Translations under genes and position numbers: made by a program
Origin: an uncultured Muribaculaceae bacterium
GTDB lineage: Bacteria > Bacteroidota > Bacteroidia > Bacteroidales > Muribaculaceae
DNA: 16,982 nt
NCBI GenBank assembly: GCA_910587185.1
Contig: CAJULY010000031.1
Location: forward strand, 1-16,982
Direction: 5' to 3'
Notes under the pieces: generated by a model
The model's database searches: none
Seen by the model: only the letters and a program-made list of their open reading frames with translations
Told to the model about the DNA's origin: nothing
Part shown: positions 13,497 to 16,982 of the stretch, one piece after another
How the letters are laid out: the number at the start of each line of letters is the position of its first letter
Position numbering within the stretch: the first letter of the stretch is position 1

Positions 13497-14885
13497 TCAG
13501 TTTTTCTTCTTGTCCTCCGATTCCATGTCGTTGAAGGTCATGACCTGACCTGCGCCGCTGTAGAGCTTGACAGGTTCTTCGAGCTCGAGGGCTATGACGG
13601 TCATGTCGGGATCGCATACCTCAGCAGGCACGTTGATGTAATAGCATCCGGCTGCGACACCCCATGAAACGTCGTTGTAGAGATTCCATGTGAGTTCCTT
13701 GTCCGTTCCGACGACTCTCGCTTTCTTGATGTAGCTTTTGAGTCCTTTCAGCTCGACGGCTTCATTGGGAGTGTAGGGGAGGAACAGATACAGGATGTCG
13801 CCCGTCTTGTTAAGTGCTGTATAGGCCTGAACATGGCCTGCGGGAATGCCGGCGCGGGTGCCGTAGATCGCTTCGGAATGTTTCTTTGTCCAGCGGCCGA
13901 GATCCTGAAGGATCTTGACTTGTTCTTCGGGAATCGTGCCGTCGGCGCGCGGACCGATGTCAAGAAGAAGGTTGCCGCCCATGCCGATGCAGTCGGCCAG
14001 CATCTTGATGACGGTCTTTGACGATTTGAAATTCTTGTCGGCGATGCGGTAGCCCCATGAGTCATTGCTTGTCATGCAGGTTTCCCACCACTGCGAGTTG
14101 GGGCGAGTGACGGGAACTCCGAGTTCGGGTGTCTCATAGTCGCCGTAGCCCTGGATGCGGGAATTGACGATTACGTTGGGGTTGTATTTGTGGAGCATGC
14201 GCACGATGTCGGCTGCCTTCCATTCTTCTGCTGAGTGTTCCCAGTCGCCGTCAAACCAGTAGAGGTCCGGATTCCAGGTCGTTGAAAGCTCGGTCAGCTG
14301 AGCGTTGTTGAAATCAAGAAAATGCTGCCATTTTTTCGGGTCGGCCTTGATGTCATATTTGGGAGCTTTGTCGCGGTAGGTCTGCGGATAATCCTTGCGG
14401 GGCCAGTCGATGAGTGAGAAGTAGAAGCCGAGTTTTATGTCGCCCTGCTTGCGGATTGCGTCGGCAAACGGACCGATGACGTCGCGTTTAGCCGGGGAAG
14501 ACTTGACAGAGCTGACATCGCCCGCTTTTGTGTCCCAGAGGGCGAAGCCGTCATGGTGTTTCGTCGTGATGACGGTGTATTTGGCGCCGCTCTCCTTGAT
14601 GAGCTTGGCCCAGTATTCCGGGTCATAGTTGGCGGCTGTAAAGGCATCGGCCTGCTTCATGTAGTCGGCAAGCGAGATGTGGCCGTTGTGGAAGGCCCAG
14701 CTTTCCGATGTTTCACCCTTGGAATAGGGGCCCCAGTGGATGAAGATTCCGAGTTTGGCGTCGCCGAACCATTCCATTCTTTTGGCTTTCTGTTCGGGGG
14801 TCTCGCCCAGTGCGTCGGCTGCCGAGGCCGAAGTCACGGAAGTCAGGGCTATCACTGACGAGAAGATAATAGCTTTAAGGTTCAT
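13497..14885 (-). CDS. Secreted GH29 alpha-L-fucosidase
   Basis: The 462-residue enzyme removes alpha-linked L-fucose by a retaining mechanism. A signal peptide ends near residue 22 (V-T-S-A-S-A-A). Catalytic-domain motifs include 'KLGIFIHWGPYSKGE' near 44-58 and 'KYTVITTKHHDGFALWD' near 102-118, with His110-His111 contacting fucose. 'DLYWFDGDWEHS' gives the nucleophile as Asp212 by family comparison. A beta-sandwich C-terminal part follows from about 340. Likely substrates are fucosylated host mucin or milk glycans. It lies upstream of the CBM9-like gene in a two-gene run and has its own promoter with a palindrome over the -33 element. No SusC, SusD or sensor gene is in the window, so this is not a full polysaccharide utilisation locus as seen. 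Confidence 0.95.
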   Translation of the reverse strand: MNLKAIIFSSVIALTSVTSASAADALGETPEQKAKRMEWFGDAKLGIFIHWGPYSKGETSESWAFHNGHISLADYMKQADAFTAANYDPEYWAKLIKESGAKYTVITTKHHDGFALWDTKAGDVSSVKSSPAKRDVIGPFADAIRKQGDIKLGFYFSLIDWPRKDYPQTYRDKAPKYDIKADPKKWQHFLDFNNAQLTELSTTWNPDLYWFDGDWEHSAEEWKAADIVRMLHKYNPNVIVNSRIQGYGDYETPELGVPVTRPNSQWWETCMTSNDSWGYRIADKNFKSSKTVIKMLADCIGMGGNLLLDIGPRADGTIPEEQVKILQDLGRWTKKHSEAIYGTRAGIPAGHVQAYTALNKTGDILYLFLPYTPNEAVELKGLKSYIKKARVVGTDKELTWNLYNDVSWGVAAGCYYINVPAEVCDPDMTVIALELEEPVKLYSGAGQVMTFNDMESEDKKKN

Positions 14886-14928
14886 GTATCGTTGGTTTTT
14901 GGTTTGATTAGTTTTCGGTTATTATTCA

Positions 14929-14960
14929 CAAAGATACAAATAATCTGGCTAACAGGACAA
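14929..14960 (-). promoter_or_regulatory. -33/-7 promoter of the fucosidase-CBM9 pair
   Basis: On the minus strand a TTG (14960 to 14958) and TATCTTTG (14936 to 14929) are separated by 21 bases, a good Bacteroidota -33/-7 match. The transcript would begin near 14922, about 37 bases before the ATG at 14885. The exporter gene ends at 15011, just upstream, without an obvious terminator. Confidence 0.7.
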
Positions 14961-14967
14961 CCTGTTA
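14950..14967. promoter_or_regulatory. Palindromic operator candidate over the fucosidase -33 element
   Basis: TAACAGG (14950-14956) and CCTGTTA (14961-14967) are exact reverse complements with ACAA between them. The -33 TTG of the fucosidase promoter is inside the centre, so a bound dimeric protein would block the promoter. The arms are 7 bases, and the assignment is inferred from symmetry and placement. Confidence 0.5.
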
Positions 14968-15010
14968 ACGGATTTTGAAAGAAATTTGTTAATAATTGGT
15001 TATTATGCGT

Positions 15011-16855
15011 TTAAGCGTGCCCCGAATTTATCGACTGCATCTCGACGAGTCGGGTGTAGGTTCCGTTGAGAGCCAGAAGTTCGTCGTGGGTTCCGCGCTC
15101 AACTATGCGTCCCTCATGGATGACGCATATCTGTGTGGCGTTCTTGATTGTCGATAGACGGTGGGCTATGACCAGTGTCGTGCGGTCCTTCATCAGTCGC
15201 TCGAGAGCCTGCTGCACGAGAAGTTCGCTTTCCGAATCGAGAGCCGAAGTGGCTTCGTCGAGGATCAGGATGGGCGGGTTCTTCAGTATGGCGCGCGCTA
15301 TGGAGATGCGCTGCCGCTGGCCCCCCGACAACCGGCAGCCGCGGTCGCCTATGTTTGTCTGGTAGCCCTCCTCTGTAGCCATGATGAAGTCGTGGGCGTT
15401 AGCGATCTTGGCCGCGCGTTCCACTTCTTCCTGGGTGGCGTTCTTGACTCCGAACGCTATGTTGTTGAAGAATGTGTCGTTGAAAAGGATGGCTTCCTGG
15501 TTGACATTCCCCATGAGCGAGCGCAGCTCATGGACGCGCAGATCGCGTATGTCGGTGCCGTCGATGGTGATGGATCCCGAATCGACGTCATAGAAACGCG
15601 GAAGCAGATCCGCTACGGTCGATTTGCCGCTGCCGCTCTGACCCACGAGCGCCACAGTCTCTCCCGGCTGTATGGTGAAAGACACGTCCTGGGCTACAGG
15701 GGTGTGCTTGTCGTAGCTGAAATCGACATTATGATATTTTACTTCACCGCGGAAATCGTGGATCGTCTTCGGTTCTTTTGGATCGGCAATGGGGTTGACA
15801 GAGTCCAGTATCTTATCGACTCGCACCATCGACGCCAGACCTTTCTGGATGGTGTACATCGCTTTCGACAGATCTTTCGCGGGATTGATTATCGAATAGA
15901 AAATCACCATGTAGTAAATGAACGACGCTGCGTTGATCGACGAATGACCGTAAATAATCAGTGTTCCTCCGAACCAGAGTACAATGGATATTGTCAGCGT
16001 CCCGAGAAACTCGCTCATGGGATGAGCGAGGCTCTGTCGCCGTGCCACGCGGTTGGACAGCGTGAAGAATTCTTTTGTTTCGCGGTGGAAGCGGCGTTTT
16101 ACCTTATCTTCGGCGTTGAAGGCCTTGATGATACGGAGACCGCCGAGCGTTTCTTCGATGTTGCTCATGAGCGCGCCCCACTGATTCTGCAGTTCGAGCG
16201 ATTTGCGTTTCAGTCGTCGGCCCACTCGACCCATGCACATTCCGGCCAAAGGGAGCAGGATCAGGACAAAGACAGTCAGCTGCCAGCTGATGGCGATCAT
16301 CATGCCCAGACAGACTAATATCGTGACCGGGTTCTTGAAAAGCATGTCGAGCGATGACATGACGGAGTTCTCAAGTTCGGTGACATCGCCGCTCATGCGG
16401 GCCATGATGTCGCCCTTCCGTTCGGAGGAGAAAAATCCGATGGGAAGAGTCACGATTTTGTCATACAATTGGTTGCGTATGTCGCGAACAATTCCTGAGC
16501 GTAAGGGGATGATAAAATAACTGCTCAGATAGGCTGCTCCAGTCTTGAAAGCCGTCATGACGACAAGGGCCGCCGCAAGCAGAGCCAGTGTGGCCGACTG
16601 TCCCCATGTTTCTATCGCCTGCTGCGTATAATAGTAGAAGTTGTTGAACACGACCTCCTTAAGAGACCCTTCGCTGAGCGACATATAGACATAATGGCCC
16701 TCTTTTATCTGAAACAGCATCTCGAGGATCGGGATGATGAGTGCAAAAGAAAAGAGCGTCAACACCGCGGCAAGGATGTTGAAAACTATGTTGAGGATGA
16801 GATATTTTTTATAGGGAGGCACAAACCTCCTTAGTAGCACTACGAAAGAATTCAT
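15011..16855 (-). CDS. MsbA-like ABC exporter (permease and ATPase fused)
   Basis: The 614-residue half-transporter has an N-terminal membrane domain with about six segments (near 18-45, 88-118, 170-205, 280-325) and a C-terminal ATPase. It works as a homodimer or heterodimer. The ATPase has Walker A G-Q-S-G-S-G-K-S-T (405-413), Q-loop Gln453, signature L-S-G-G-Q (509-513), Walker B I-L-I-L-D-E with Glu534 as the catalytic base, D-loop S-A-L-D, and H-loop His565. The closest familiar members are MsbA and related multidrug/lipid exporters; lpxB in the same window makes lipid A transport attractive, but the substrate is not proven. The start at ATG 16855 gives a complete first membrane region. 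A -7 box lies just upstream at 16881. Confidence 0.93.
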   Translation of the reverse strand: MNSFVVLLRRFVPPYKKYLILNIVFNILAAVLTLFSFALIIPILEMLFQIKEGHYVYMSLSEGSLKEVVFNNFYYYTQQAIETWGQSATLALLAAALVVMTAFKTGAAYLSSYFIIPLRSGIVRDIRNQLYDKIVTLPIGFFSSERKGDIMARMSGDVTELENSVMSSLDMLFKNPVTILVCLGMMIAISWQLTVFVLILLPLAGMCMGRVGRRLKRKSLELQNQWGALMSNIEETLGGLRIIKAFNAEDKVKRRFHRETKEFFTLSNRVARRQSLAHPMSEFLGTLTISIVLWFGGTLIIYGHSSINAASFIYYMVIFYSIINPAKDLSKAMYTIQKGLASMVRVDKILDSVNPIADPKEPKTIHDFRGEVKYHNVDFSYDKHTPVAQDVSFTIQPGETVALVGQSGSGKSTVADLLPRFYDVDSGSITIDGTDIRDLRVHELRSLMGNVNQEAILFNDTFFNNIAFGVKNATQEEVERAAKIANAHDFIMATEEGYQTNIGDRGCRLSGGQRQRISIARAILKNPPILILDEATSALDSESELLVQQALERLMKDRTTLVIAHRLSTIKNATQICVIHEGRIVERGTHDELLALNGTYTRLVEMQSINSGHA

Positions 16856-16880
16856 TAGCCAGCGTGTTGGTTTTTCGTTG

Positions 16881-16888
16881 CAAAGGTA
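16881..16888 (-). promoter_or_regulatory. -7 promoter box for the ABC exporter
   Basis: On the minus strand TACCTTTG (16888 to 16881) fits TAnnTTTG and would start the transcript near 16874, about 19 bases before the ATG. No clear -33 TTG is seen in the following bases. The remainder to 16982 is AT-rich and shows no gene. Confidence 0.6.
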
Positions 16889-16982
16889 ATAAAATTCTTT
16901 GAAAGCACCTCCACTCCGCCCAATTTACCCAGGGCTAGCGCATGAGATTTAGCAAAAATTCAGTCAAAAACTTGGATATTTA

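Noticed and set aside
13468..13617. N-terminal extension of the CBM9-like frame
   Set aside because: It overlaps the fucosidase end, has an out-of-character Arg-rich sequence, and would bury a good signal peptide that begins at 13467.
16010..16030. 9-bp perfect inverted repeat CTCGCTCAT/ATGAGCGAG inside the exporter gene
   Set aside because: About one such 9-bp, short-loop match is expected by chance in 17 kb, and it lies in ordinary coding sequence.
15161..16318. Open frame of 385 codons on the plus strand opposite the ABC exporter
   Set aside because: The opposite strand encodes a clear exporter with all ATPase motifs. The plus-strand frame shows no family motifs and has the composition of a frame shadow.
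1..16982. CRISPR array, tRNA, rRNA, transposase, integrase or toxin-antitoxin pair
   Set aside because: I looked for regularly spaced repeats, cloverleaf-type elements and characteristic protein motifs on both strands and saw none.

Overview
The window looks like chromosomal DNA from a gut Bacteroidales bacterium, probably of the Muribaculaceae type. The grounds are: repeated TAnnTTTG promoter boxes (the Bacteroidota -7 element) ahead of genes; a surface lipoprotein whose cysteine is followed by a K-D-E export signal; secreted GH2 and GH29 glycosidases; a secreted protein ending in the 'YFNLKG...GIYIRRQGG...IVR' tail common in Muribaculaceae and Prevotella; and the lack of Shine-Dalgarno sequences at most starts. 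The genus is inferred. No tRNA, rRNA, CRISPR array, insertion sequence or phage gene was seen; gene density is high and the content is mostly ordinary chromosomal.

Layout. 1-60 holds the terminator of a gene outside the window. 137-2860 (+) is a lipoprotein, lpxB (lipid A synthesis) and a low-molecular-weight tyrosine phosphatase, tightly packed. 2937-3530 (+) is a SlyD-type FKBP prolyl isomerase with a ten-cysteine tail, closed by a terminator. 3654-5247 (+) is an outer-membrane barrel protein followed by queD and queE of the queuosine precursor pathway. A DUF488 (YeaO-like) gene faces queE at 5254-5625 (-) and has a long, structured leader. 5931-6599 (+) is a secreted protein of unknown function, facing a Crp/Fnr regulator at 6609-7298 (-). 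The regulator is divergent from 7607-12324 (+): a GH2 beta-galactosidase-type enzyme, a U32-family RNA hydroxylase and YraN, ended by a strong bidirectional terminator. 12409-14885 (-) is a GH29 alpha-L-fucosidase followed by a secreted CBM9-like protein, and 15011-16855 (-) is an MsbA-like ABC exporter.

How the genes fit together. Three themes recur. The first is envelope building: lpxB, the exporter, and the lipoprotein and barrel protein. The second is RNA modification: queD and queE, and the U32 protein. The third is harvest of host or dietary glycans: GH2 for beta-galactosides, and GH29 plus CBM9-like for fucosylated glycans, with no SusC/SusD pair in view. The points most worth a second look are a perfect 14-bp inverted repeat inside the U32 coding sequence, the hairpin-rich leader of the DUF488 gene with three ACCGCA-type repeats, a 7-bp palindrome over the -33 element of the fucosidase promoter, and the cysteine-rich SlyD tail. 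Nothing here amounts to a clear new defence or mobile system.
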